NCBI GenBank assembly: GCA_907163375.1
Contig: CAJQUW010007539.1
Location: 310,001 to 374,000, forward strand
DNA: 64,000 nucleotides
From: Prostheceraeus crozeri
Taxonomy: Eukaryota > Platyhelminthes > Polycladida > Euryleptidae
Reading direction: 5' to 3'
This document shows, piece by piece, positions 1 to 14,000 of this stretch. The first letter of the stretch is position 1. Each line of letters begins with the position of its first letter. A model generated the notes under the pieces. It worked only from the letters and a program-made list of their open reading frames with translations, was not told the DNA's origin and did no database searches. The position numbers were made by a program, and so were the translations under genes.

Positions 1-23
1 AGATTGCATATTTTAATTTTCAG

Positions 24-655
24 GACTAAAGGAGGAAAACGCATCTCCAAAAGCAACAAAGAAGTATACAACTTGGTTGCGGACTCTTTCCGTGTCAAAT
101 CAAAACAATCAGATCCCAAATGTAAACCTCCTCCGCCTAAACCAGCATGCAGCAAGCAGAATATAAGGAGAGTACATGTGCTGTGTCACGCATTCAAATA
201 CTCATCACTCAATAGAAAGAGCACATTTTGGAGCTGCAAAAAGGTCATCAGTGCTAGAAGCTTCGAAAATACATTCCAAAGCTGTGTGATGGACTTATGC
301 GTTGCATTCGGTGATGTCAAAGAGATGCATGAATCAAGATGCGCAGCCACTCGAAGAATGGTCAATCGCTGTGCACGCAAACTCGGATCTGCAAAGTCTC
401 TCGGCAATTGGAGAAAAGTGCTTCGATGTGGTCGACAATGCAAAGCTGGAATGACGTACTACGCAAAGGTATCAATGACTCACTGTGAGAAGATGTGTCA
501 TCACAACGGAAAGCAATATTGCCGCAGATCAACCAAGCCTCGATGTATGTGTAAAGCAAATCAAGTCTATCAAAAAGGAAAGTGTCGATCGAAATGTCAA
601 GCAAAGACAACACCTAAGCCAAAACCAAAACCAAAGCCAACACAACCACCAAAGA
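24..655 (+). CDS. Internal exon: end of VWD domain, C8 domain, TIL domain (giant VWF/mucin-like gene, exon A)
   Basis: This is an internal coding exon of a multi-exon gene whose earlier exons lie outside the window. A pyrimidine-rich acceptor ending in AG at 22-23 opens it, and a GTAAGT donor at 656 closes it after the first base of a codon. The start resembles the C-terminal edge of a VWD domain (NLVADSFRV). A C8 domain follows at about nt 165-430, with the FENTFQSCVMDLC and NWRKVLRC signatures. Then comes a TIL domain (about 430-600) with CMCKANQVYQKGKC. A Pro/Lys linker leads to the splice. The VWD-C8-TIL order is the standard assembly unit of VWF, gel-forming mucins and SCO-spondin, where it supports disulfide multimerisation of secreted proteins. 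The split Lys codon at the donor is completed exactly by the exon at 5087, so both belong to one gene. The domain calls are by eye. The family is clear but the orthologue is not. Confidence 0.8.
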
Positions 656-3600
656 GTAAGTCATAATGGAGCCAAAACATCTCTGCTCTTGATATGCATG
701 ACAGGATAGGTCGATCAATTCAAAATATGTTGATCTGAGATATTTGTCAATATGCACGAGACTTTTGGTGGCGCTTTAAAAAAAACATAAAAATATTTAT
801 AAAATGAATGTTTATAAAAATGAAAAATGTCATCATTAATTAGATTCCATTAAAGTGTGATGGCTTCTCGTGATAGCTGTGCACAGCTTCCCATCTAAAA
901 ATCACACGCTTAGAGTGAATAGTTTTACCGTTGGTGCTCGAATCACAGTCGCTTCTTCGAAAATCAAACACACACGTTAGTGATGTTTTCAGGCGGAACG
1001 ATGAGGTTCAAAGAGAGCTGTGTAGCTGTGAGACAGCATGCCCACGCCCTCCTCACCAAATTCGGCATTTCCGATGGACATAATGCTTTGCTTTCTCCAA
1101 TTTTTGCAATGAAATTCTAAAAATGCGTTTGCTCGTTTGCCTGTCTCATTGACATAATCTGCATGTTGATCGAGGCGCGCTACCTAAATATAGAAATGGA
1201 AGAGCAGTTCAATTATTATTGTCTTCGTTGCTTTTGAGAGAGGTCACGCCTAAACCGACAGCAGATGATAACGTTCAGACAATGTCTCAATCAGATGATG
1301 AGCGTTCGCCAATGAGTGCAGAGTAATACGTATCTGACTCGAACAGATTCGGTAGGATTCCATAATTTGATTTTACGTGATTGATTTGACGCTATGTTTA
1401 GTAACAGTATGATGTAGATTTTCCCATCAGACCGCCGTCTAGAATTGGTTCGGCTGCTATGCGACAAAAAATAAGCATGCATTTTGTCAAAGCTTTGGAT
1501 GGGGATAAAACTGTCAAAATAAGAAGAATTCAAGATATCATCAACGGATTCGATGAAGGGTGTAAGACGGTGAAGCAAAAGCACAGTTGCTGTACATTGT
1601 GTCTGAAAAAGTGCAGCTTTTATTAATTACTACAAGTAGACTAACGACACAGCTGTTATGTATTAAAAGAAGTGGTTATTGTCCTATTGACTACCAGAGG
1701 ATACTCCATTAAAAGTGGTAATTGCGCATCTCTTTAACCAGTTCTTTCAAGTTTAACAATGTCGATGAAAATTGTTTCCAGAATCCTGAAGCACTTAAAT
1801 TTTGGATTCTGCCGATGATTTGCCATTTTGTCACCTGATGCTTCGCTTCTTTCTCTTAAAAGAACATGTCACTTTCCTCTTCTTGAAAGTTATCACTCAG
1901 CCAGTGCATTCGACCGAGACGATATTTCAGTTCACTCAGTTCGCCGCTCAATTCGATTTTGAAGTAAGCCAGTTCATCATTCAATTCACAGAAAAAGTCA
2001 GTTCACCCAATTCTTTTCCACTGCAAGGCGTCACTGTAGTAATGAGCATGTTGAATTTTACACAGATGCGGTGTTTGTACTTATCGACCGTGGAAAATCT
2101 TCAGCTAAAAAACCAATACTTCATGTGACAAGTTATTGCTCTTGTACTGTATTGTATTTATTACAAATGACAACGGCTTGTAGCCAATGACAGTCAATCT
2201 GGTTTACAGAGCAAATGATATGCCATAATGACATATGAGCAAGGAAGTAAGAGAAAGCACAGAAAAACAGCAAATAAGTGACAAAATTCAAATTTCGCAA
2301 TAAAGTAGCAGGACTCTACGTGCATTGCGTAATGTACAAGACTGTCTGGTACGGTAAAGTTAATTGAATAGGATAAATTCATTTTAATCAAAGTTAATTT
2401 AGCTTCATCATTTTGTCGATTTCAAAGCAATTTGTTTTGTTTTTTACTTAACTCTTCATGTTAACATTTGTAGAGATGTTATTCCAAAATAGGCGTAGTT
2501 GACGATGTATCTCAGCGAAATATTTGAGGCCATATTCATTATCAATTACTATTGTATTTGTCACTGCATTATTTTCCTGCTTTGTAAAATTTTTTCAACC
2601 TATTGAATTGATGTTAGATTAACCGCGAAAGTGATTAAACTGATTATTCTCGTCAGTTTGGAAATCAAATGTGAGTGTTATCATCTCTTAATTCATCAAT
2701 AGTGAACTAGTGCATTCGATCTTTCCAGCGAGTGTGAGCGATATCGGTTTCTACCCGTTCACCGGTGAATGAGTAAACTGAGCGAACGGGGTTTCTAGTA
2801 ATTGCTGTGGAACGATCTGAACTGAGGCTTCTTAAATTTCTACATTTACTAACTGGAAGTGTGGAATTTCGCTATTCACATGCTAAATTTGAAATGAGAT
2901 TGAGGAATCAATTTCAAACCTTTTCCGCTATGCTGAAGTTGATACGAGGCATTTGTCAGCAACACATCAGGTTTCGGACAATTTTTGTTTTCATGAAATC
3001 ATGCGAATATAAGCGAAATTCAAGGAACAATGCCGGGTACATCAATATATTTGACAGTTTTAGGCAGAAATATTCGCCGAATTCTTTCTTTCTGTTGCTT
3101 TAAGTCCGGCGTGGTATAATATGCGGTAATATTTTCAGATGGACTTAAAGTAGGGTCTATAGGCCTACAACACTGCTTCATCAAACCTTCGAAAAGCACT
3201 GGGAGTACGTGTAGGCTGTATTAATGATTATTATGGGCAATTAGAAATAAATGGAATAACAGCATGCGCTTGTTCTTTACTGATCGCACATCGTTTACCC
3301 AATAACAAGAACTGCCTTTCGCTGCTGTCCCCCCAGAAACTTCAGTCCCTTGAAAAGTATGAGCAAATATGCGGACCCATTGTGAAGCAGGATTGAAATT
3401 GCAAGTCTATAAACTTTTATATACTAACAGTAAAACTGAATTCCAAATATATTTATACAGAAAATCATTGTCAAGAATCTTGACATTTAATTCATGCTAA
3501 CATGCAGATTCAACCGCAGCCTGTGCCTTCTGGTGGTTTTAATGGAGCAATTTTATCGAGTGATGTACTAAGGGCATCAATATTTGTACAATTTTTCATA

Positions 3601-5086
3601 GTTCGTTATTTCTTTCATGGAAAGAATGTATGCTAATCAAGCATTTTGTTCGATAGATGCTATCACGCCCCCTCAAGTTAATAAAAATATCTGCTGTGAT
3701 TTTAGTTGTCTGTTAAGACATCTTCAATTTTGGAACCATTAACTAATTATAAAGTTTCTACTTTGTAAGTTACTGATGCATGCATTCGATTGATTTCACA
3801 GAGTCGCTAACTTTAATTTATAGGTCCACATTCATGGTGAAATTTTGATCATTATCTTATGTGCTGACTTCTGACACCATTGATATATCGAGAAGTCATG
3901 CCCAACACATATGTCAACATAAATCAAAGATTGTAGAATGTATATATATAATCATATTGCATTCCTTACTTTTCGGATCAGATAAAAAATTTTAAATAGT
4001 CTGACCGACTGATGAAGTGCAGAATGATTAGCAATAGTAATTGATGATGGGAAGTTCTGGGCTTTAGTGGGATACTAAATGCGGTTGGTGAGCACAGGCA
4101 CCTTATCTGTGACAAGCAACTTTGGCATAAACATGCCGTTTTGTAGTACGAACGGACATTTTTCAGTGAACTGAACGGCTTAGCGCAAAAAAAATGAACG
4201 GCGAACTGAGTAAATGACAAAAATCGGGAAATGAACGAGAAAGTAAGCGAACTGAAAATAATAGCTTCGCTTGAATGCACCGTTTTGGGAAATTCACTGC
4301 AGAAGACCTAAAACGTTTGGCAAGCAGCTATTTTTGGTAGTCTCACAAAGAATTATTTTCTTCTTTCTTGCATACTTTGAAAAAAGGAATTTGATGTGAT
4401 GCATAATGTGAGGCAGAAACACGTGATCAAAACGTAAACATAAATATGTAGGCCTACTTTTCTAATCTAAGACTGACGACTGTGAATTCATAGGAAAAAC
4501 TGCGCCACTGTCAACTTGCTTATCTGAAGATTGTTTGCACTTGCTTTCCTTGTCAATATCGGGTCTCAGGGACTTCCTCTAACTTTAACGACGCGCGCAT
4601 CTGGTCATTGTTTCAATTTCAGTAACTTAAGTCGTAAGAGATGACATTCTGATTTACTCGAGAAAGTGTCATAATCTTCATCGAGCAAAATGCTTGCGTG
4701 ACATATCAGCACGCACGTACATTATTTTATAACAAAGCAACCAAACGAGAAAAATAATGCCGCAAGTCATTTGCTCGATAAACTTTTTCCATGTTTGAAG
4801 ATGCCAAAAGGACCAGCAGTTTGGGAATCTAGGGATGGATAGATATACGTCCTGACAAGAAGTTCTCTTATTAATTTTTAAATTCTGGTAAGAAGATTTA
4901 TCTAATTAAGATTTCGTTCTGAGTTTGTTTCTCGTTTGGGCCCCAGGTAAATTGCTAAATAGACTTGAAATTATGCTCCAAGGGCCAATGACTTGAAGAG
5001 TTTGGCTCTCCAGACTTTTTGAAATGTTTTGATATTTCCAAAATGTGAAAGACTACTGCGCTAAATTCATTCCTCCTCCGTTACAG
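656..5086 (+). other. Intron of the giant Cys-rich gene
   Basis: The intron runs from a GTAAGT donor to a pyrimidine-rich acceptor (TCCTCCTCCGTTACAG), phase 1 on both sides. I see no coding exon in it. It holds scattered transposon-like debris. GTGCATTC termini followed by repeated CAGTTC motifs occur near 1900 and 2705, and again in reverse near 4270. There is also a short GTTC/GAAC hairpin near 2750-2790. The octamer TAGGCCTA occurs at 3160 and 4449. The small ORFs inside are not conserved with anything I recognise. Confidence 0.7.
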
Positions 5087-8000
5087 AATGTGAGACTCAA
5101 TCAGTGATCAAATGCAAAAACAACAAGAGAGAAACGACAACAAAGACATACGCATTTAAGAATGGAAAATGCAAACATATCAAAACAAAAGTGGATCGTG
5201 TAGTAATCAAATGCAAGCCCAAACAAACCAAAAACTCAAAATGTAGAAAGAACAAATACACTCAAACAACAACAACCTACAAAGTAAAGAAATGCAAATG
5301 CGTCAAGAAGTCCAAACATAAGACATGCCATTGCAAATGCAAACAACCATCAAAGCCGATCTTCAAATGCCTCGGAAATGGAATGGTGGAGAAATCTTGG
5401 AACACTTACATAAAGAAGGACTGCAGATGTGTTGGCGATAAGCAGAAGGTCGTCTCAACCGTAGAATGCGGCAAAAGTGCAAAACCCACCACCACCGCCG
5501 GGAAATGTCAATTCAAAGATAAAACTGTCAACACAGCCTATCAAAAGATAACAGCATATCATTCAGTGCTGAACAAGAAGAAATGCAAATGTCTTCACCA
5601 AGCGGAAGTGACATACAAGGCTTGCCGCTGCAGACGAAGAGAGAAAGTGACGACACAGTGTCGTCACCATACAAAGAAAGTGTTCATCAAGACAGCCTTG
5701 AAGCTTGACCGCAAGCGCAATCGATGCAGGCGAGTACAAGTTGAAGAAAAATCGAAACAAGTTGTTTGTAAGAAGAGCAAGTTGGTTGATCAATGTAAGA
5801 AAGGTGCAAAGAAAGGTCAAAAGCTCTTGGTATCTTTCAAGCGAAAACACTGCAAGTGCGTCAAACATACTAAGGTGCTTCACTCAACCGAATGTGCTTG
5901 CTCCAAAAAGAATCATCTCGTTCAAAAGGGAACCTGTGACAAAAGTACATGTCGAAGGAAAGACAAATACAAAAGATATCGACTAAAGAATCACAAGTGC
6001 GAGCCTTATTTCAGACATAAAACAGAGCGCTGCTGCTGCTTAAAGTCAAAGCAGAAGTTCCCAGTCAGACGCGACTGCCGCATCATCAAAGGAGAGAAGG
6101 TGACCATAGAAACAAAGTATATCTTCAAGGAGGGACGATGTCAGAAGAAGGAGTACTCCAGTGTCAAGAAAGTCAGATGCTCACCCAAGGAGAAGACCAC
6201 ACGAACAAAATGCGACAAGAAAGGTAGATACTATGTCAAAGTACACAAGAAGGTCCGACGAGGCTGCGACTGCGTCTTTCAATTCAAGAAAAAACTCACT
6301 CGTCGATGTCGTTGTCCTAAACAGAAAGTATCGCGTAAATGCTTGAGAGATGGCAAAACTATGCAAAAGCAAACCATCTCCTGGGTCTTGAAACACGGTC
6401 AATGTAAACGGGCAGAGTCCAATCCAGCTACAGTCGCTGTCCGATGTAAGCCCAAACAAACCAAAAACTCAAAATGTAGAAAGAACAAATACACTCAAAC
6501 AACAACAACCTACAAAGTAAAGAAATGCAAATGCGTCAAGAAGTCCAAACATAAGACATGCCATTGCAAATGCAAACAACCATCAAAGCCGCTCTTCAAA
6601 TGCCTCGGAAATGGAATGGTGGAGAAATCTTGGAACACTTACATAAAGAAGGACTGCAGATGTGTTGCCGATAAGCAGAAGGTCGTCTCAACCGTAGAAT
6701 GCGGCAAAAGTGCAAAACCCACCACCAAAGGAAAATGTCAATTCAAAGATAAAACTGTCAACACAGCCTATCAAAAGATAACAGCATATCATTCAGTGCT
6801 GAACAAGAAGAAATGCAAATGTCTTCACCAAGCGGAAGTGACATACAAGGCTTGCCGCTGCAGACGAAGAGAGAAAGTGACGACACAGTGTCGTCACCAT
6901 ACAAAGAAAGTGTTCATCAAGACAGCCTTGAAGCTTGACCGCAAGCGCAATCGATGCAGGCGACTACAAGTTGAAGAAAAATCGAAACAAGTTGTTTGTA
7001 AGAAGAGCAAGTTGGTTGATCAATGTAAGAAGGTGCAAAGAAAGGTCAAAAGCTCTTGGTATCTTTCAAGCGAAAACACTGCAAGTGCGTCAAACATACT
7101 AAGGTGCTTCACTCAACCGAATGTGCTTGCTCCAAAAAGAATCATCTCGTTCAAAAGGGAACCTGTGACAAAACTACATGTCGAAGGAAAGACAAATACA
7201 AAAGATATCGACTAAAGAATCACAAGTGCGAGCCTTATTTCAGACATAAAACAGAGCGCTGCTGCTGCTTAAAGTCAAAGCAGAAGTTCCCAGTCAGACG
7301 CGACTGCCGCATCATCAAAGGAGAGAAGGTGACCATAGAAACAAAGTATATCTTCAAGGAGGGACGATGTCAGAAGAAGGAGTACTCCAGTGTCAAGAAA
7401 GTCAGATGCTCACCCAAGGAGAAGACCACACGAACAAAATGCGACAAGAAAGGTAGATACTATGTCAAAGTACACAAGAAGGTCCGACGAGGCTGCGACT
7501 GCGTCTTTCAATTCAAGAAAAAACTCACTCGTCGATGTCGTTGTCCTAAACAGAAAGTATCGCGTAAATGCTTGAGAGATGGCAAAACTATGCAAAAGCA
7601 AACCATCTCCTGGGTCTTGAAACACGGTCAATGTAAACGGGCAGAGTCCAATCCAGCTACAGTCGCTGTCCGATGTAAGCCCAAACAAACCAAAAACTCA
7701 AAATGTAGAAAGAACAAATACACTCAAACAACAACAACCTACAAAGTAAAGAAATGCAAATGCGTCAAGAAGTCCAAACATAAGACATGCCATTGCAAAT
7801 GCAAACAACCATCAAAGCCGCTCTTCAAATGCCTCGGAAATGGAATGGTGGAGAAATCTTGGAACACTTACATAAAGAAGGACTGCAGATGTGTTGGCGA
7901 TAAGCAGAAGGTCGTCTCAACCGTAGAATGCGGCAAAAGTGCAAAACCCACCACCACCGCCGGGAAATGTCAATTCAAAGATAAAACTGTCAACACAGCC

Positions 8001-11000
8001 TATCAAAAGATAACAGCATATCATTCAGTGCTGAACAAGAAGAAATGCAAATGTCTTCACCAAGCGGAAGTGACATACAAGGCTTGCCGCTGCAGACGAA
8101 GAGAGAAAGTGACGACACAGTGTCGTCACCATACAAAGAAAGTGTTCATCAAGACAGCCTTGAAGCTTGACCGCAAGCGCAATCGATGCAGGCGAGTACA
8201 AGTGGAAGAAAAATCGAAACAAGTTGTTTGTAAGAAGAGCAAGTTGGTTGATCAATGTAAGAAGGGTGCAAAGAAAGGTCAAAAGCTCTTGGTATCTTTC
8301 AAGCGAAAACACTGCAAGTGCGTCAAACATACTAAGGTGCTTCACTCAACCGAATGTGCTTGCTCCAAAAAGAATCATCTCGTTCAAAAGGGAACCTGTG
8401 ACAAAACTACATGTCGAAGGAAAGACAAATACAAAAGATATCGACTAAAGAATCACAAGTGCGAGCCTTATTTCAGACATAAAACAGAGCGCTGCTGCTG
8501 CTTAAAGTCAAAGCAGAAGTTCCCAGTCAGACGCGACTGCCGCATCATCAAAGGAGAGAAGGTGACCATAGAAACAAAGTATATCTTCAAGGAGGGCCGA
8601 TGTCAAAAGAAGGAGTACTCCAGTGTCAAGAAAGTCAGATGCTCACCCAAGGAGAAGACCACACGAACAAAATGCGACAAGAAAGGTAGATACTATGTCA
8701 AAGTACACAAGAAGGTCCGACGAGGCTGCGACTGCGTCTTTCAATTCAAGAAAAAACTCACTCGTCGATGTCGTTGTCTTAAACAGAAAGTATCGCGTAA
8801 ATGCTTGAGAGATGGCAAAACTATGCAAAAGCAAACCATCTCCTGGGTCTTGAAACACGGTCAATGTAAACGGGCAGAGTCCAATCCAACTACAGTCGCT
8901 GTCCGATGTAAGCCCAAACAAACCAAAAACTCAAAATGTAGAAAGAACAAATACACTCAAACAACAACAACCTACAAAGTAAAGAAATGCAAATGCGTCA
9001 AGAAGTCCAAACATAAGACATGCCATTGCAAATGCAAACAACCATCAAAGCCGATCTTCAAATGCCTCGGAAATGGAATGGCGGAGAAATCTTGGAACAC
9101 TTACATAAAGAAGGACTGCAGATGTGTTGCCGATAAGCAGAAGGTCGTCTCAACCGTAGAATGCGGCAAAAATGCAAAACCCACCACCACCGGGAAATGT
9201 CAATTCAAAGGTAAAACTGTCAACACAGCCTATCAAAAGATAACAGCATATCATTCAGTGCTGAACAAGAAGAAATGCAAATGTCTTCACCAAGCGGAAG
9301 TGACATACAAGGCTTGCCGCTGCAGACGAAAAGAGAAAGTGGCGACACAGTGTCGTCACCATACAAAGAAAGTGTTCATCAAGACAGCCTTGAAGCTTGA
9401 CCGCAAGCGCAATCGATGCAGGCGAGTACAAGTGGAAGAAAAATCGAAGCAAGTTGTTTGTAAGAAGAGCAAGTTGGTTGATCAATGTAAGAAAGGTGCA
9501 AAGAAAGGTCAAAAGCTCTTGGTATCTTTCAAGCGAAAAAACTGCAAGTGCGTCAAACATACTAAGGTGCTTCACTCAACCGAATGTGCTTGCTCCAAAA
9601 AGAATCATCTCGTTCAAAAGGGAACCTGTGACAAAACTACATGTCGAAGGAAAGACAAATACAAAAGATATCGACTAAAGAATCACAAGTGCGAGCCTTA
9701 TTTCAGACATAAAACAGAGCGCTGCTGTTGCTTAAAGTCAAAGCAGAAGTTCCCAGTCAGATGCAACTGCCGCATCATCAAAGGAGAGAAGGTGACCATA
9801 GAAACCAAGTATATCTTCAAGGAGGGCCGATGTCAGAAGAAGGAGTACTCCAGTGTCAAGAAAGTCAGATGCTCACCCAAGGAGAAGACCACACGAACAA
9901 AATGCGACAAGAAAGGTAGATACTATGTCAAAGTACACAAGAAGGTCCGACGAGGCTGCGACTGCGTCTTTCAATTCAAGAAAAAACTCACTCGTCGATG
10001 TCGTTGTCCTAAACAGAAAGTATCGCGTAAATGCTTGAGAGATGGCAAAACTATGCAAAAGCAAACCATCTCCTGGGTCTTGAAACGAGGTCAATGTAAA
10101 CGAGCAGAGTCCAATCCAACTACAGTCGCTGTCCGATGTAAGCCCAAGCAAACCAAAAACTCAAAATGTAGAAAGAACAAATACACTCAAACAACAACAA
10201 CCTACAAAGTAAAGAAATGCAAATGCGTCAAGAAGTCCAAACATAAGACATGCCATTGCAAATGCAAACAACCATCAAAGCCGCTCTTCAAATGCCTCGG
10301 AAATGGAATGGTGGAGAAATCTTGGAACATTTATATAAAGAAGGACTGCAGATGTGTTGCCGATAAGCAGAAAATCGTCTCAACCGTAGAATGCGGCAAA
10401 AGTACAAAACCCACCACCACCGGGAAATGTCAATTCAAAGGTAAAACTGTCAACACAGCCTATCAAAAGATAACAGCATATCATTCAGTGCTGAACAAGA
10501 AGAAATGCAAATGCCTTCACCAAGCGGAAGTGACATACAAGGCTTGCCGCTGCAGACGAAAAGAGAAAGTGACGACACAGTGTCGTCACCATACAAAGAA
10601 AGTGTTCATCAAGACAGCCTTGAAGCTTGACCGCAAGCGCAATCGATGCAGGCGAGTACAAGTGGAAGAAAAATCGAAGCAAGTTGTTTGTAAGAAGAGC
10701 AAGTCGGTTGATCAATGTAAGAAGGGTGCAAAGAAAGGTCAAAAGCTCTTGGTATCTTTCAAGCGAACAAACTGCAAGTGCGTCAAACATACTAAGGTGC
10801 TTCACTCAACCGAATGTGCTTGCTCCAAAAAGAATCATCTCGTTCAAAAGGGAACCTGTGACAAAACTACATGTCGAAGGAAAGACAAATACAAAAGATA
10901 TCGACTAAAGAATCACAAGTGCGAGCCTTATTTCAGACATAAAACAGAGCGCTGCTGTTGCTTAAAGTCAAAGCAGAAGTTCCCAGTCAGATGCAACTGC

Positions 11001-14000
11001 CGCATCATCAAAGGAGAGAAGGTGACCACAGAAACCAAGTATATCTTCAAGGAGGGCCGATGTCAGAAGAAGGAGTACTCCAGTGTCAAGAAAGTCAGAT
11101 GCTCACCCAAGGAGAAGACCACACGAACAAAATGCGACAAGAAAGGTAGATACTATGTCAAAGTACACAAGAAGGTCCGACGAGGCTGCGACTGCGTCTT
11201 TCAATTCAAGAAAAAACTCACTCGTCGATGTCGTTGTCCTAAACAGAAAGTATCGCGTAAATGCTTGAGAGATGGCAAAACTATTCAAAAGCAAACCATC
11301 TCCTGGGTCTTGAAACACGGTCAATGTAAACGAGCAGAGTCCAATCCAACTACAGTCGCTGTCCGATGTAAGCCCAAACAAACCAAAAACTCAAAATGTA
11401 GAAAGAACAAATACACTCAAACAACAACAACCTACAAAGTAAAGAAATGCAAATGCGTCAAGAAGTCCAAACATAAGACATGCCATTGCAAATGCAAACA
11501 ACCATCAAAGCCGCTCTTCAAATGCCTCGGAAATGGAATGGTGGAGAAATCTTGGAACATTTATATAAAGAAGGACTGCAGATGTGTTGCCGATAAGCAG
11601 AAAATCGTCTCAACCGTAGAATGCGGCAAAAGTACAAAACCCACCACCACCGGGAAATGTCAATTCAAAGGTAAAACTGTCAACACAGCCTATCAAAAGA
11701 TAACAGCATATCATTCAGTGCTGAACAAGAAGAAATGCAAATGCCTTCACCAAGCGGAAGTGACATACAAGGCTTGCCGCTGCAGACGAAAAGAGAAAGT
11801 GACGACACAGTGTCGTCACCATACAAAGAAAGTGTTCATCAAGACAGCCTTGAAGCTTGACCGCAAGCGCAATCGATGCAGGCGAGTACAAGTGGAAGAA
11901 AAATCGAAGCAAGTTGTTTGTAAGAAGAGCAAGTCGGTTGATCAATGTAAGAAGGGTGCAAAGAAAGGTCAAAAGCTCTTGGTATCTTTCAAGCGAAAAA
12001 ACTGCAAGTGCGTCAAACATACTAAGGTGCTTCACTCAACCGAATGTGCTTGCTCCAAAAAGAATCATCTCGTTCAAAAGGGAACCTGTGACAAAACTAC
12101 ATGTCGAAGGAAAGACAAATACAAAAGATATCGACTAAAGAATCACAAGTGCGAGCCTTATTTCAGACATAAAACAGAGCGCTGCTGTTGCTTAAAGTCA
12201 AAGCAGAAGTTCCCAGTCAGATGCAACTGCCGCATCATCAAAGGAGAGAAGGTGACCACAGAAACCAAGTATATCTTCAAGGAGGGCCGATGTCAGAAGA
12301 AGGAGTACTCCAGTGTCAAGAAAGTCAGATGCTCACCCAAGGGGAAGACCACACGAACAAAATGCGACAAGAAAGGTAGATACTATGTCAAAGTACACAA
12401 GAAGGTCCGACGAGGCTGCGACTGCGTCTTTCAATTCAAGAAAAAACTCACTCGTCGATGTCGTTGTCCTAAACAGAAAGTATCGCGTAAATGCTTGAGA
12501 GATGGCAAAACTATGCAAAAGCAAACCATCTCCTGGGTCTTGAAACACGGTCAATGTAAACGAGCAGAGTCCAATCCAACTACAGTCGCTGTCCGATGTA
12601 AGCCCAAACAAACCAAAAACTCAAAATGTAGAAAGAACAAATACACTCAAACAACAACAACCTACAAAGTAAAGAAATGCAAATGCGTCAAGAAGTCCAA
12701 ACATAAGACATGCCATTGCAAATGCAAACAACCATCAAAGCCGCTCTTCAAATGCCTCGGAAATGGAATGGTGGAGAAATCTTGGAACATTTATATAAAG
12801 AAGGACTGCAGATGTGTTGCCGATAAGCAGAAAATCGTCTCAACCGTAGAATGCGGCAAAAGTACAAAACCCACCACCACCGGGAAATGTCAATTCAAAG
12901 GTAAAACTGTCAACACAGCCTATCAAAAGATAACAGCATATCATTCAGTGCTGAACAAGAAGAAATGCAAATGCCTTCACCAAGCGGAAGTGACATACAA
13001 GGCTTGCCGCTGCAGACGAAAAGAGAAAGTGACGACACAGTGTCGTCACCATACAAAGAAAGTGTTCATCAAGACAGCCTTGAAGCTTGACCGCAAGCGC
13101 AATCGATGCAGGCGAGTACAAGTGGAAGAAAAATCGAAGCAAGTTGTTTGTAAGAAGAGCAAGTCGGTTGATCAATGTAAGAAGGGTGCAAAGAAAGGTC
13201 AAAAGCTCTTGGTATCTTTCAAGCGAAAAAACTGCAAGTGCGTCAAACATACTAAGGTGCTTCACTCAACCGAATGTGCTTGCTCCAAAAAGAATCATCT
13301 CGTTCAAAAGGGAACCTGTGACAAAACTACATGTCGAAGGAAAGACAAATACAAAAGATATCGACTAAAGAATCACAAGTGCGAGCCTTATTTCAGACAT
13401 AAAACAGAGCGCTGCTGTTGCTTAAAGTCAAAGCAGAAGTTCCCAGTCAGATGCAACTGCCGCATCATCAAAGGAGAGAAGGTGACCACAGAAACCAAGT
13501 ATATCTTCAAGGAGGGCCGATGTCAGAAGAAGGAGTACTCCAGTGTCAAGAAAGTCAGATGCTCACCCAAGGAGAAGACCACACGAACAAAATGCGACAA
13601 GAAAGGTAGATACTATGTCAAAGTACACAAGAAGGTCCGACGAGGCTGCGACTGCGTCTTTCAATTCAAGAAAAAACTCACTCGTCGATGTCGTTGTCCT
13701 AAACAGAAAGTATCGCGTAAATGCTTGAGAGATGGCAAAACTATGCAAAAGCAAACCATCTCCTGGGTCTTGAAACGAGGTCAATGTAAACGAGCAGAGT
13801 CCAATCCAACTACAGTCGCTGTCCGATGTAAGCCCAAACAAACCAAAAACTCAAAATGTAGAAAGAACAAATACACTCAAACAACAACAACCTACAAAGT
13901 AAAGAAATGCAAATGCGCCAAGAAGTCCAAACATAAGACATGCCATTGCAAATGCAAACAACCATCAAAGCCGCTCTTCAAATGCCTCGGAAATGGAATG

